The notes: generated by a model from the letters alone, not told the origin. A DNA stretch of 64,000 nt from Microbacterium sp. AK031 (GCF_024807145.1 NZ_JANUCA010000005.1:164864-228863); one strand, 5' to 3'; shown: positions 17,515-26,056, counted from the first letter of the stretch. Numbers and translations: made by a program.

Positions 17515-17658
17515 GAAGCAGAACGGCGAATGCGCCAGGAATGCCAAGCAATTCTCGTCGAGGAAATCAGTGATCCTCTACGTCGTCGAGGCACCCGGCT
17601 CGCCGAGGGTCGATCTGAGAAACGGGAGATCGACCGCGGGAAAATCGGAGATGTCCAT
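17515..17658 (-). pseudogene. Remnant of a pyridoxamine-phosphate-oxidase-like (FMN-binding) gene
   Basis: Reading from an ATG at 17658, the frame gives MDISDFPAVDLPF then LRSTLGEPGASTT, a TAG stop, and in the same frame RITDFLDENCLAFLAHSP followed by FCFIAGSR. This looks like the N terminus of the PPOX family (pattern LRxxLGEP ... H-x-RAF-IAxSPF-x-x-ATA), broken by one nonsense codon and then lost after the SPF motif. The rest of 17411-17806 shows no gene; it holds a short ATGTATCCG tandem pair near 17478. The resemblance is from memory of the family. Confidence 0.35.
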
Positions 17659-17806
17659 GCTTTGACGCTACTGGACGCATCCGCACCCGCCAGCGTCGCA
17701 CGGGCACAGCATCCGGATGCTCGACTGTGCTCCGGATGCATCGACTGCGGCAATGGAAGCGACGACGATCCGTGGCTTGGGCCGCAAGTGGCCGAGGGAG
17801 ACCCTC

Positions 17807-18346
17807 TTATCCGAGTTGCGCAGCCCCGAAGCCGACGCTGAACTGCACGCACCACAGCGAGACGCTGCGGTAGGCGCTGAGGTCGACCTCCGCGGGGATG
17901 TCATATATCTGGTTGCCCTGGTTGCCCTTGATGACGCCGAGGTCGAAGTAGGCGGCGCCACCTGCCAGGAACCACCCGTCGAAGCCCTCGACGGCATCTG
18001 CAGCGCTGAGCCAGACGTGCACGTCCGGGCCGTTGGTGGTGTCGAGGTTCTCGATTGCGAGCACACGCGTGCCGTCCGGGTTCTCGATGATTGAAGCTGT
18101 ACCCGTTGTCGCGTGCTCCTGACTGACGAAGGTGCCCGTCGCGAGTACCACCGGAACCGGGTCGGCAGTCGGAGTCGCGGAGGAACCCGGGACTGGCGTG
18201 TCGGAGGGTTGGGATGTCTGAGCCGTTGGCAGCACCTCGTCGACCCGCACGTCCGTGAACAGCAGCCATGGCTGGAACACGAGTACCCCGACGACCAGGA
18301 CACCGGCAGCTACGATGCCGCCGACGATGACAAGTCTCCGCTTCAT
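17807..18346 (-). CDS. DM13-domain secreted/anchored protein
   Basis: 179 aa from the ATG at 18346; TATGCT (18353-18358) is 6 nt upstream. One N-terminal membrane segment (LVIVGGIVAAGVLVVGVLVF) is followed by a Thr/Pro/Ser-rich linker and a DM13 domain: ATGTFVSQEHATTGTASI, VLAIENLDTTNGPDVHVWLS, YFDLGVIKGNQGNQIYDIP, VSLWCVQFSVGFGAAQL. The final WC-x-x-F-x-V-x-F-G-x-A signature is diagnostic. DM13 is proposed to be an extracytoplasmic electron-transfer or haem-linked domain with a conserved redox Cys. Confidence 0.9.
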   Translation of the reverse strand: MKRRLVIVGGIVAAGVLVVGVLVFQPWLLFTDVRVDEVLPTAQTSQPSDTPVPGSSATPTADPVPVVLATGTFVSQEHATTGTASIIENPDGTRVLAIENLDTTNGPDVHVWLSAADAVEGFDGWFLAGGAAYFDLGVIKGNQGNQIYDIPAEVDLSAYRSVSLWCVQFSVGFGAAQLG

Positions 18347-18384
18347 GGGGGAAGCATAGCGGCGCGCCTTGGCAAGATGTCGGC

Positions 18385-19479
18385 TCACAGGGTGGGAATG
18401 CCAGAGTCTCCCTGCGGATGGTCTTTCTCAGCCGCGAGTTCTTCGCGAAGGATGTCGGCACCAGCGCTGAGCGCGCGCAACTTCCCGCGCGCGACGTCGC
18501 GCGGCAGCGGCGCCAGGCCGCAGTTCGTGCTCGCGATGAGCTTGTCCGCGTCGACGAAACGAAGCGCATCCCGCAGGGTGTCGGCGACCTCCTGCGGGGT
18601 TTCGATCGTCTGGCTGGCCACATCGATGGCTCCGAGCATGACCTTCTTACCCCGGATGAGGTCAATGAGGTCCAGGGGCACGTGGGAGTGGTGGCTCTCG
18701 AGCGAGATGGTGTCGATGCTCGAGCGCTGCAGAAGCGGGAACGACTTCTCGTACTGGCGCCACTCCTCCCCGAGAGTCGCCTTCCAGTCGGTGTTCGCCT
18801 TGATCCCGTAGCCGTAGCAGATGTGCACCACGGTCTCCGCGCGCAGCCCTTCGGCCGCCCTCTCCAGCGCTGCCACGCCCCAGTCCTGCACGTCATCGAA
18901 GAAGACGTTGAAGGACGGCTCGTCGAACTGGATGATGTCGACTCCGGCCGCCTCGAGCTCCTTCGCTTCCTGATTGAGGATCGTCGCGAACTCCCATGCC
19001 AGTTTCTCGCGGCTCTTGTAGTGGCGGTCGTAGAGGGTGTCGATCATCGTCATCGGGCCGGGCAGTGCCCACTTGATCGGCTGATCGGTCTGTCCTCGGA
19101 GGAACTTCGCGTCCTCGACGAACACGGGCTTCTCGCGGCTCACGGCGCCGACGACCGTCGGCACGCTCGCGTCGTACCTGTCGCGGATCCGGACCGTCTC
19201 CCGCTGTTCGAAATCGACACCGGAGAGATGCTCGATGAACGTCGTCACGAAGTGCTGGCGCGACTGCTCTCCGTCACTGACGATGTCGATACCCGCGTGA
19301 CGCTGCTCCTGGACGGCGATGCGCAGCGCATCCTGAGTGCCTTCGACCAGTGCATCACCCTCCAACTTCCACGGCGACCAGAGGGTCTCAGGCTGGGCGA
19401 GCCAGGACGGCTTCGGCAGGCTGCCGACGATGGAGGCAGGAAGCAGCGTGTTCATGGTCGGCGATTCTCCGTTGGTCAT
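18385..19479 (-). CDS. mesD: Folate-independent methionine synthase, core-MetE type (MesD)
   Basis: 364 aa from the ATG at 19479, whose first bases overlap the mesX stop (ATGA); an ATG at 19455 with GGAGAA upstream is an alternative. The protein is only the catalytic half of cobalamin-independent MetE. Zinc ligands are visible as HICYG and STNCGL, and the methionine/homocysteine region as SDGEQ and QFDEPSF. Lacking the folate-binding N-terminal half, it cannot use methyl-tetrahydrofolate in the usual way. Genes of this type that are paired with DUF1852 have been described as MesD, needing MesX and oxygen. The neighbouring DUF1852 gene supports that assignment. Confidence 0.88.
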   Translation of the reverse strand: MTNGESPTMNTLLPASIVGSLPKPSWLAQPETLWSPWKLEGDALVEGTQDALRIAVQEQRHAGIDIVSDGEQSRQHFVTTFIEHLSGVDFEQRETVRIRDRYDASVPTVVGAVSREKPVFVEDAKFLRGQTDQPIKWALPGPMTMIDTLYDRHYKSREKLAWEFATILNQEAKELEAAGVDIIQFDEPSFNVFFDDVQDWGVAALERAAEGLRAETVVHICYGYGIKANTDWKATLGEEWRQYEKSFPLLQRSSIDTISLESHHSHVPLDLIDLIRGKKVMLGAIDVASQTIETPQEVADTLRDALRFVDADKLIASTNCGLAPLPRDVARGKLRALSAGADILREELAAEKDHPQGDSGIPTL

Positions 19480-20468
19480 CCGACAGGAACGAGGGAGTTG
19501 GCTGCCCACTGTTCGAGGAGTTCTCCGTGCGGCTTCATGAGGTGTTCGTGCGCAAACTTCCCCTGCTCGGTCGCAAGGCGGCTGCGCTCGTCGCGATCAT
19601 AGGCGATCTTCGTCACCGAGTAGTCCTGCTGCTCGAGGCTCGGCTGATAGACGCTCGCCGCTGCCGAGTTCGCGTTGTAGATCTCCGGTCGGTAGATCTT
19701 CTGGAACGTCTCCATCGTGCTGATCGTGCCGATGAGCTGGAGGTTCGTGTAGTCGCCGAGCAGATCGCCGCGGAAGTAGAACGCGAGCGGCGCGACGCTG
19801 CCGCGCGGCATGAAGTATCGGACCGAGAGCCCCATCTTGCCGAAGTACTCGTCGGTCAGCGAGGGATCCTTCTGCTCGTACTCGACGCCGAGGATCGGAT
19901 GGTGATTCTCGGTGCGACGGTACGTCTTGCTCGTCGAGACACTGATGCAGATCACCGGCGACCCAGTGAAGCGCTCCCGGTAGGCCGCCGAGTCGAGGAA
20001 GTGCTGGAAGAGCTTGCCGTGCAGATCACCGAAGTCGGCGGGAACGGCGAACCCGCCTGCGGCCTCACTGGCGGCCGGCAGCCGCACACTGAAGTCGAAG
20101 TCGCGGACGTAGGACGAGAAGTTGTTCCCCACGATCCCCTGGCTGCGCTTTCCGGTGAGACGGTCGAGGATCCGGATGTCCAGGACCTCGAGCAGCGGGA
20201 ACTCCTGATCCTCACCCTCGGCGGCGAACTGCACCGCGACGGACACGATCTCGAGTTCGACGGTGTAGCGGTCGCGATTCGGGTTGTCCCAGTCCGCGAG
20301 ATCGTTGAACCGACGGTCGATCATCGTCAGGGCGTTGCGGAGGTTCTGCTGACGCTGCTCGCCACGCGCCAGATTGGCGAAGTTCGTGGTGATCCGAGAA
20401 TCGTCCGATGGAGAGTAGTCCTCGTCGAAGCGGGTCTTCGTGATTCGGAACGTGAATTCGTGCGCCAT
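19476..20468 (-). CDS. mesX: MesX (DUF1852), partner of MesD
   Basis: 330 aa from the ATG at 20468 (MAHEFTFRITKTRFDEDY); no ribosome site is visible. The sequence is DUF1852 over its full length (ITTNFANLARGEQRQQNLRNAL, NRDRYTVELEIVSV, CISVSTSKTYRRTENHHPILGVEYEQ, YNANSAAASVYQPSLEQQDYSVT). DUF1852 always travels with core-MetE genes and is required for methionine synthesis by MesD; its chemistry, possibly oxygen-dependent methyl-donor generation, is not settled. Translationally coupled to mesD, divergent from a LysR regulator. Confidence 0.88.
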   Translation of the reverse strand: MAHEFTFRITKTRFDEDYSPSDDSRITTNFANLARGEQRQQNLRNALTMIDRRFNDLADWDNPNRDRYTVELEIVSVAVQFAAEGEDQEFPLLEVLDIRILDRLTGKRSQGIVGNNFSSYVRDFDFSVRLPAASEAAGGFAVPADFGDLHGKLFQHFLDSAAYRERFTGSPVICISVSTSKTYRRTENHHPILGVEYEQKDPSLTDEYFGKMGLSVRYFMPRGSVAPLAFYFRGDLLGDYTNLQLIGTISTMETFQKIYRPEIYNANSAAASVYQPSLEQQDYSVTKIAYDRDERSRLATEQGKFAHEHLMKPHGELLEQWAANSLVPVG

Positions 20469-20567
20469 GGAGGTGCCAATCGGTGAGCTGATCGACCGGG
20501 CTCGGCCTCGCAAACAGGGGTCTCTCCATGGTGACGGCTGCGCGGCCCATCGAGAAATGTGATGCGG

Positions 20568-20583
20568 CTATGCCGTGACATAG
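20568..20583. promoter_or_regulatory. Palindrome in the mesX/lysR intergenic region
   Basis: CTATGCCGTGACATAG has perfect 5-bp arms (CTATG/CATAG). It overlaps the TAGTCT -10 (20581-20586) that sits 6 nt before the lysR ATG. A plausible LysR operator for autoregulation and mesXD control. Confidence 0.5.
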
Positions 20584-20592
20584 TCTGAAGCT

Positions 20593-21534
20593 ATGGCTAA
20601 GCGCTCAAGCGGCATCACTCTGCAGCAACTCACCTACTACATCGAGGTGGCCGCGGAGGGCTCGATCAGCGCTGCCGCGGATCTGCTCTATGTCGCCCAG
20701 CCCACCATGTCCGCGGCGATGAAGGATCTGGAGGGCAGAGTGGGGCGCGTTCTGCTCCTCCGTTCCGCCCGGGGTGTGACGCTCACCACCGACGGTGCGG
20801 AGTTCTTGGGGTACGCCAGGCAGGTCGTCGAGCAGGTCGCGCTCCTCGAACAGCGATACCTCGGGCGGCCTCCGTCACGGCGCCTGCTCGGGGTGTCGAC
20901 GCAGCACTACTCGTTCGCCGTCGACGCGCTGGTACGGATGGTGAAGGCGAACGCAGCGGCCGAGTACGAGTTCTCGCTGCGGGAGACGCGCACATGGGAC
21001 ATCATCGAAGACGTCCGCACCCTCCGCAGCGAGCTGGGGATCCTCTACCAAAACGACTTCAACCGGAACGTCATCGGCAAGCTGCTCCGGGACTCCGGGC
21101 TCGCTTTCCGCCCGCTCTTCGTCGCCGAGCCGCACATCTTCATCTCCCGCAAGAACCCGCTCGCGTCTCGAGATCGCGTCACCCTCGCCGATCTGGCCGA
21201 CGTACCTCGTCTCACGTTCGACCAGGGCGCGAACAACTCCTTCTACTTCGCCGAGGAGATCCTCTCCACGCTCTCGAGTACGCAGGAGATCCGGGTCTCG
21301 GACCGCGCGACCATCTTCAACCTCATGATCGGGCTCGACGGGTACACCATCTCGACAGGCATCATCAGCGACGACCTCGACCCCGAGATCGTGGCCATCC
21401 CGCTCGATGTCGACGAGCGCATCGAGATCGGCTGGATCGGCCACTCCGCGATCCCCCTCACCGAGCAGGCGCAACGTTTTCTCGCCGAACTGCGAACCGT
21501 TGTCTCGGGATTCGGTGTGACATTGCTCGGCTGA
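20593..21534 (+). CDS. LysR-family regulator beside mesXD
   Basis: 313 aa. N-terminal winged helix: LQQLTYYIEVAAEGSISAAADLLYVAQPTMSAAMKDLEGRVG. The C-terminal periplasmic-binding-like effector domain runs from about residue 95 and includes LGILYQNDFNR, which resembles the MetR/CysB-like region of sulfur regulators. The gene is divergent from mesX-mesD with 124 nt between the starts. Control of methionine or sulfur genes is the likely role; the effector is unknown. Confidence 0.88.
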   Translation: MAKRSSGITLQQLTYYIEVAAEGSISAAADLLYVAQPTMSAAMKDLEGRVGRVLLLRSARGVTLTTDGAEFLGYARQVVEQVALLEQRYLGRPPSRRLLGVSTQHYSFAVDALVRMVKANAAAEYEFSLRETRTWDIIEDVRTLRSELGILYQNDFNRNVIGKLLRDSGLAFRPLFVAEPHIFISRKNPLASRDRVTLADLADVPRLTFDQGANNSFYFAEEILSTLSSTQEIRVSDRATIFNLMIGLDGYTISTGIISDDLDPEIVAIPLDVDERIEIGWIGHSAIPLTEQAQRFLAELRTVVSGFGVTLLG

Positions 21535-21557
21535 CCCTGTCCGCCGGTCGGTCCGTA

Positions 21558-22151
21558 TCAGTGTTCGTGATCACCACTGGAGGCGTGCACATGGGCCCGC
21601 TGGCCCTGCCTTCCGACCAGGCTGAGGTATTCGACCGGCCCCGCGCTCGTCGCCCCGAACCAATGCGGTGTGCGGGTGTCGAACTCAGCCGCTTCGCCTG
21701 CCTGCAAGCGCAGATCCTGGTCGCCGAGCACCAGACGCAGGGTGCCGTTGAGCACGAAAGCCCAGTCGAATCCTTCATGTGAGCGCAGGTCCGGCATCAT
21801 GTCGTCGCTCCCGGTCGGGAGAACGAACTTGTACGCCTGGACGCCTCCGGGACGGCGAGTGAGCGGGATGATGACCGACCCGTCAGCGCACGCCATCGGC
21901 CGCAGATCGATACGGGGATTCGCGGTGCGGGGCGCGTCGACCAACGAGTCGAGAGTGACGCCGTAATAGCGGGCCAGCGGGAGCAACTGCTCCAGCGTCG
22001 GGCGCCGAAGGCCTGCTTCCAACCGTGAGAGGGTGCTCGTCGAGATCCCGGTCTCGTCGCCGAGCGTGGTCAGGGTGATGTCGCGACGCAGCCGAAGGTG
22101 CTTCAGGCGAAGACCCACGGTGTCGAGGGTCTGATCGAAGTGTTGGCTCAT
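21558..22151 (-). CDS. XRE-family regulator with C-terminal cupin
   Basis: 197 aa from the ATG at 22151. HTH_3 covers about residues 10-65 (LRLKHLRLRRDITLTTLGDETGISTSTLSRLEAGLRRPTLEQLLPLARYYGV). A cupin barrel follows (SHEGFDWAFVLNGTLRLVLGDQDLRLQAGEAAEFDTRTPHWFGA). Such HTH-cupin proteins sense a small ligand in the barrel and repress nearby transporter or amine-metabolism genes. CAAAAT is 6 nt before the ATG and overlaps a palindrome. The neighbouring target may have been lost when the IS cluster formed. Confidence 0.9.
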   Translation of the reverse strand: MSQHFDQTLDTVGLRLKHLRLRRDITLTTLGDETGISTSTLSRLEAGLRRPTLEQLLPLARYYGVTLDSLVDAPRTANPRIDLRPMACADGSVIIPLTRRPGGVQAYKFVLPTGSDDMMPDLRSHEGFDWAFVLNGTLRLVLGDQDLRLQAGEAAEFDTRTPHWFGATSAGPVEYLSLVGRQGQRAHVHASSGDHEH

Positions 22152-22160
22152 GCTTCTATT

Positions 22161-22174
22161 TTGCCATTCGGCAA
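22161..22174. promoter_or_regulatory. Operator of the XRE-cupin regulator
   Basis: TTGCCATTCGGCAA is a perfect palindrome with 5-bp arms. It overlaps the -10 (22158-22163), and a third half-site TTGCCAA lies at 22181-22187. This fits autorepression. Confidence 0.65.
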
Positions 22175-22280
22175 GATTGATTGCCAACTCGTGTGTTCTG
22201 AGTGATCCTGATATTGACATCACGGACAAACGGGAGGAAAGCGCCTTGCGCACCACACATGATCACGGTCGGGCGAGCGC

Positions 22281-22433
22281 ATGATGAACGAGTTCGACAA
22301 GGACTACTGGGAGGATCAGTGGAGCCCCGCCACCTCGGGCCGCGAACGCCAGCTCCCCGTCAACCCCTATCTGACGGCCGAGACCGCGCATCTGCCCGTC
22401 GGCACAGTCCTGGATGCGGGCTGCGGAACCGAA
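22281..22433 (+). pseudogene. 5' fragment of a class I methyltransferase
   Basis: Starting at ATGATG, the reading frame gives NEFDKDYWEDQWSPA, then PVNPYLTAETAHLPVGTVLDAGCGTEA, the front of a SAM-dependent methyltransferase with motif I (LDAGCG) intact. From about base 22433 the sequence switches to an IS3-family transposase in another frame. Everything after motif I is missing in this window, so the enzyme cannot function. Confidence 0.7.
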
Positions 22434-22750
22434 GCGAAGCAGGAAGTTCCTGCGCGCCTTGTCCCGTCACCGACTGGTCGGTTCGATGGGACGCGTGGCC
22501 TCCTGCGGAGACAACGCCGCCATGGAGAGCTTCTTCGCTCTGCTGCAGAAGAACGTCCTCGACCGCCGCTCCTGGACCACCCGTGAGCAGCTGCGCATCG
22601 CGATCGTGACCTGGATCGAGCGGACCTATCACCGACGTCGTCGACAGGCCGCTCTGGGCCGTTTGACCCCGGTCGAATTCGAGACCATCATGAACACGAC
22701 CGTCGCACTGGCGGCGTGACTACAACTGTCACCTATCCGTGCAGCAGTCC
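22433..22750 (+). mobile_element. IS3-family element, 3' remnant
   Basis: The frame from about 22433 to the TGA at 22719 encodes the C-terminal part of an IS3-type OrfB integrase: SRKFLRALSRHRLVGSMGRV, CGDNAAMESFFALLQKNVL, WIERTYHRRRRQAALGRLTPVEFE. The last DDE glutamate (in NAAMESFF) is present but the first two acids are gone. After the stop, TGTCACCTATCCGTGCAGCAG followed by TCCC resembles an IS3 right end. The element is truncated on its left side against the methyltransferase gene. Confidence 0.75.
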
Positions 22751-22787
22751 CGACTATTTCAATAGCGGTGTTTCCGGCGGTTTTTCA

Positions 22788-24080
22788 TTAGTAGGTCTCT
22801 GCGGCCGGCCAGCGGTAGGCGAAGGTGATGGCGAACGCGTTCAGCGCGGGCTTCCAGCGCATTGTCCATCGGGTGCGGCCTCGTCCGGTGGGGGTCGAGG
22901 CTACGGGTGACAAGATACAGGCACTTCAGTGACTTGCTCGGTCGGGAAATGGCCCCTGGCACGGACCGCGCGACGATATCTGGCGTTGAGGGATTGGATC
23001 GCGTTGGTGGAGCAGATCACCTTTCGGATCTTGACGTCGTAGTCCAGGAACGGGGTGAACTCTTCCCACGCGGATTCCCAGAGCCGGATGATCGCCGCGT
23101 ATTTCTTGCCCCATTTCTCATCGAGCTTTTCCGGCGCTGCCCGGCCGGCGTTCGGGTTCGGGGCGGTATAGATCGGCTTCACGTCACGCTTGAGCGCGTC
23201 CCAGTCCTTCTTCGACGCCAGCTTGAACGTGTTGCGGATCAGATGAATGATGCACGTTTGCACCGTCGTGCGCGGCCACACACTCTCCACCACCTCGGGC
23301 AGTCCTTTCAGCCCATCGCAGATCAGGAAAAACGTGTCTCTGACGCCCCGGTTCTTGATGTCAGTGAGGACGCTCATCCAGAACTTCGCCCCGTCGCCCC
23401 CGGTGCCGACCCACAACCCGAGGACGTCCTTCTCGACAGCGAGGGTGACCCCGATAGCGGCATAGACCGGCCGGTTCGCAACCTGCCTATCCCGGATCTT
23501 CACCACGATGGCGTCGATGAAGATCGCCGCATACACCTCGTCCAACGGACGCGCGGACCATTCGTTCATCTCCTCGATCACCCTGTCCGTGATCCTCGAG
23601 ATCGTCTCCTTCGAGACCGAGGCACCATAGATCTGCGCAAAATGCGCGCTGATCTCACCCGTCGTGAGCCCATTCGTATAGAGCGACAACACGATCTCAT
23701 CAACCCCGTTCAAGCGCCGCTGGCGCTTCTTCACGATGACCGGCTCGAACGACCCATCACGATCACGCGGCACCTCGATCTGAACATGCCCGGTCGCCTC
23801 CGTCAGGACCGTCTTGGACCGGGTGCCGTTCCGCCCGTTCGCAGACTCTCGGCCAGGCTCGCTCTGGTGCTTCTCATGCCCGAGATGCCCCGTCATCTCC
23901 TCATTCAGCGCTGTCTCCAGCACAGACTTCGTGAACTATTTCAGCAGCCCGTCAGAGCCCGTCAGAGCCCGTCAGAGACAGGCCCTGCTCTTTGGCCAGA
24001 CGGACCAGCTCTCGGGCCGCGTCAGCCTCCGCCGACGGCTCAATCTTCTTCTTCGAACTCACACCATCCAGTGTCGTCAT
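22788..24080 (-). pseudogene. IS256-family transposase, four lesions
   Basis: The gene would run from ATG at 24080 (MTTLDGVSSKKKIEPS) to a TAA at 22790-22788 (ending FAYRWPAAETY). It is broken by (1) a third copy of a 10-bp repeat at 23946-23975, which shifts the frame and gives a TGA; (2) a TAG at 23937-23935 where LLKQF would read Q; (3) a 1-bp insertion near 22932 after FPTEQ; (4) an extra C in the run near 22890 after SLDP. The middle segment (23923-22935) is open and holds the DDE region (FIDAIVVKIRD, ICDGLKGL). The element cannot transpose on its own. Confidence 0.85.
23946..23975. repeat. 10-bp triplicate in the transposase gene
   Basis: AGCCCGTCAG occurs three times in a row without mismatch. 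Two copies would keep the family reading LTGSDGLLKQ in frame; the third adds 10 bp and shifts the frame. This is a replication-slippage lesion. Confidence 0.9.
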
Positions 24081-24140
24081 CACGGCACCTTCCCGCCGAA
24101 TCTCACTTCAGCGCATCGGGCCGGAAACACTGTTTAATGC

Positions 24141-24319
24141 ACAGTCCCTCCTCAGGTCGCGGAGGCGGACGGCCACCTGCGTTCGATAGAGAAGCATCAC
24201 GGTAGAGACGGGATCGCGCGCGGCTGCTGCAGATGGGGAGGGCTCGCGACCCGGTATGGCAAGCTTGCTGTCGTAGACCCGGCCGCGGTCGCTCTTAACA
24301 GGGTGATTTCCTGGCCCAA
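24141..24319. other. Gap between the IS256 remnant and the catabolic island
   Basis: 179 bp with no credible gene, RNA or terminator. I see no copy of tRNA-Pro 3' sequence here that would mark the far end of a tRNA-targeted element. Confidence 0.6.
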
Positions 24320-26056
24320 CTACTTGGCAAATACATCCTGGTCGTGCGGATCCCAGATCGTGATGGGAGGCTTGCTCTCGGGGTTCGCGATCACCTCGAC
24401 AAGCACCGGCCCCTGCACGGCGAAGGCCTCATCGAGCGCCGCGCCGAGCCCGGCGGGGTCGCTCACGCGCAGCGCGGTCATACCGACCGAGCGGGCGACC
24501 GCGGCGTGATCCACGGCCCCGAAGTCGATCGCCGAGGTGTGCGACCCGAACTGATGCAGCTCGGCATGCTTCTGGAAGCCGAGGATCGAGTTGTTCAGCA
24601 CGATGAGAACGACATCGAGCCGCTCGCGCACGGCCGTCTCGAGCTCGCCCCAGACGTGGCCGAACCCACCGTCGCCGCTGAGGCAGACCACACGACTGCT
24701 GGGGCTCGCGGCCTTGGCCCCGAGAGACATCGGATACCCCCATCCGAGACCGGCGAGGCCGCGCGGGGTGAGGAAGCGCTGGCCACAGCGGCGTGCACGC
24801 AGGTAGCCGGTGACCCACAGCGTCGAGAAGCTGGCGTCAGCGACCACGATGTCGTCTACGGTGAGCCGTTCGTCGAGCACCTCCATCACGTGACGAGGAT
24901 CGATAGCGCCATCGGTGGAGACCACCTCGTCCCGGATGCGCGAACCGTACTCCCGGGCACCCGCGGCCGCCTCCTCACTCTCCACCCGTCGCGCCGACAG
25001 AGCCGGTGCATCCGAATCGCCGAGCCCGCCCGTCCCCCGAAGATCGTGGAGCTCCCCCAGCGCCTCGGAGAGCGCCTCCAGTCCCAGGCGCGCATCGCCC
25101 GCGAGCCTGATCGCCTCATAGTTGCGCCCGATCTCGGTGCCGTCGATATCGAGGTGGATGACAGTCGCCTCCGGCGGCACGAGCGTCCAGGCATCCGTCC
25201 CGTTCTCGTTGGTACGAGTACCGACGAGAAGTACGGCGTCGGCGGCGAGCAGTCGCTTGCGCAGGGGGTGGGAGGGGGCCTCGACTCCCATCGCGTTGCC
25301 GATCACGCCGTACGAGAGCGGGTGATCTTCGTCGACCGCGCCCTTGCCCATGTTGGTGGTCGCCACGGGCAGCAAAAAGCGCTCCTGCAGCTGAGCGATC
25401 GCCTCCGACGCACCGGAGAGGTGGACACCTCCACCAGCGATCACCACGGGGGTGCGGGCATCGGCGAGCACCTGCGCCGCCTCGCGCACGCGGGCGGGGT
25501 CGGGGCAGACGCGGTCGAGCGGAAAGTCACCGAGCCGTTGCTCGCGTCGGGGCTCGCCCGCCTCCGCGGCGAGCATGTCCTTCGGCAGCATGAGCGCGAC
25601 CGGGCCAGGACGCCCGGTTGTGGCCTGCACTATCGCCATATCGAGGTAGTCGTCGATACGCTCGGGCGACGGTAGCTTGCGGCTCCATTTGGTCACACCG
25701 GCGAAGAGCCGGTCATGGTCGAGCTCCTGAAAGGCGTTGCGATCCTGACGGTCGGCGGGCACTTCCTGCACCAAGGCGAGGATCGGCACTGAGGCCTTCA
25801 TCGCCTCAGCGAACGGTGGCACGAGGAGAGTAGCGGCCGGTCCGTTCTGCGCGGTTACGACGGTCATCCGGTTGCCGATGCGCGCCGCCGCATCGGCCAT
25901 CGCCCCGCCCGCGTTCTCCGTGCGGTATACGATCTGCCGGACGCCGACGCGCTCGGCCTCGAGCACGAGCAGGCTCGGCAGACTCTGACCGAAGAACTGG
26001 GTGATGCCGTGACGGAGCATGGCCTGGGCGACGGCTTGGGCGACGGTTCTAGTCAT
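24320..26056 (-). CDS. Thiamine-diphosphate-dependent enzyme, acetolactate-synthase/decarboxylase type
   Basis: 578 aa from the ATG at 26056. The N-terminal PYR domain has the catalytic Glu in YRTENAGGAMADAAAR; a central domain (VVIAGGGVHLSG, VIHLDIDGTEIGRNY) and a C-terminal PP domain follow with the GDG-to-NN motif (LSGDGGFGHVWGELETAV...LNNSILG). Enzymes of this type decarboxylate or condense 2-oxo acids; acetolactate synthase is one possibility, but no regulatory subunit is nearby and the context is catabolic, so a 2-oxo acid decarboxylase or lyase is more likely. It has its own LysR-type promoter element (26089-26128), which overlaps the lysR stop. Confidence 0.88.
   Translation of the reverse strand: MTRTVAQAVAQAMLRHGITQFFGQSLPSLLVLEAERVGVRQIVYRTENAGGAMADAAARIGNRMTVVTAQNGPAATLLVPPFAEAMKASVPILALVQEVPADRQDRNAFQELDHDRLFAGVTKWSRKLPSPERIDDYLDMAIVQATTGRPGPVALMLPKDMLAAEAGEPRREQRLGDFPLDRVCPDPARVREAAQVLADARTPVVIAGGGVHLSGASEAIAQLQERFLLPVATTNMGKGAVDEDHPLSYGVIGNAMGVEAPSHPLRKRLLAADAVLLVGTRTNENGTDAWTLVPPEATVIHLDIDGTEIGRNYEAIRLAGDARLGLEALSEALGELHDLRGTGGLGDSDAPALSARRVESEEAAAGAREYGSRIRDEVVSTDGAIDPRHVMEVLDERLTVDDIVVADASFSTLWVTGYLRARRCGQRFLTPRGLAGLGWGYPMSLGAKAASPSSRVVCLSGDGGFGHVWGELETAVRERLDVVLIVLNNSILGFQKHAELHQFGSHTSAIDFGAVDHAAVARSVGMTALRVSDPAGLGAALDEAFAVQGPVLVEVIANPESKPPITIWDPHDQDVFAK

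Larger units (their letters stand above)
22768..24130 (-). mobile_element. IS256-family element, decayed
   Basis: Transposase on the minus strand bounded by an 11-bp perfect inverted repeat: GTGTTTCCGGC at 22768-22778 and its complement GCCGGAAACAC at 24120-24130. I could not see a clear 8-bp target duplication. It lies directly after the IS3 remnant, so the region is a stack of insertions at the left border of the catabolic island. Confidence 0.75.

Noticed and set aside
23946..23975. Short direct repeats as a CRISPR-like array
   Set aside because: Units are only 10 bp, contiguous, without spacers and inside a transposase gene.
24320..26056. Calling the TPP enzyme acetolactate synthase IlvB
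   Set aside because: No ilvN/ilvC neighbours, and the operon is catabolic; only the broader family is supported.
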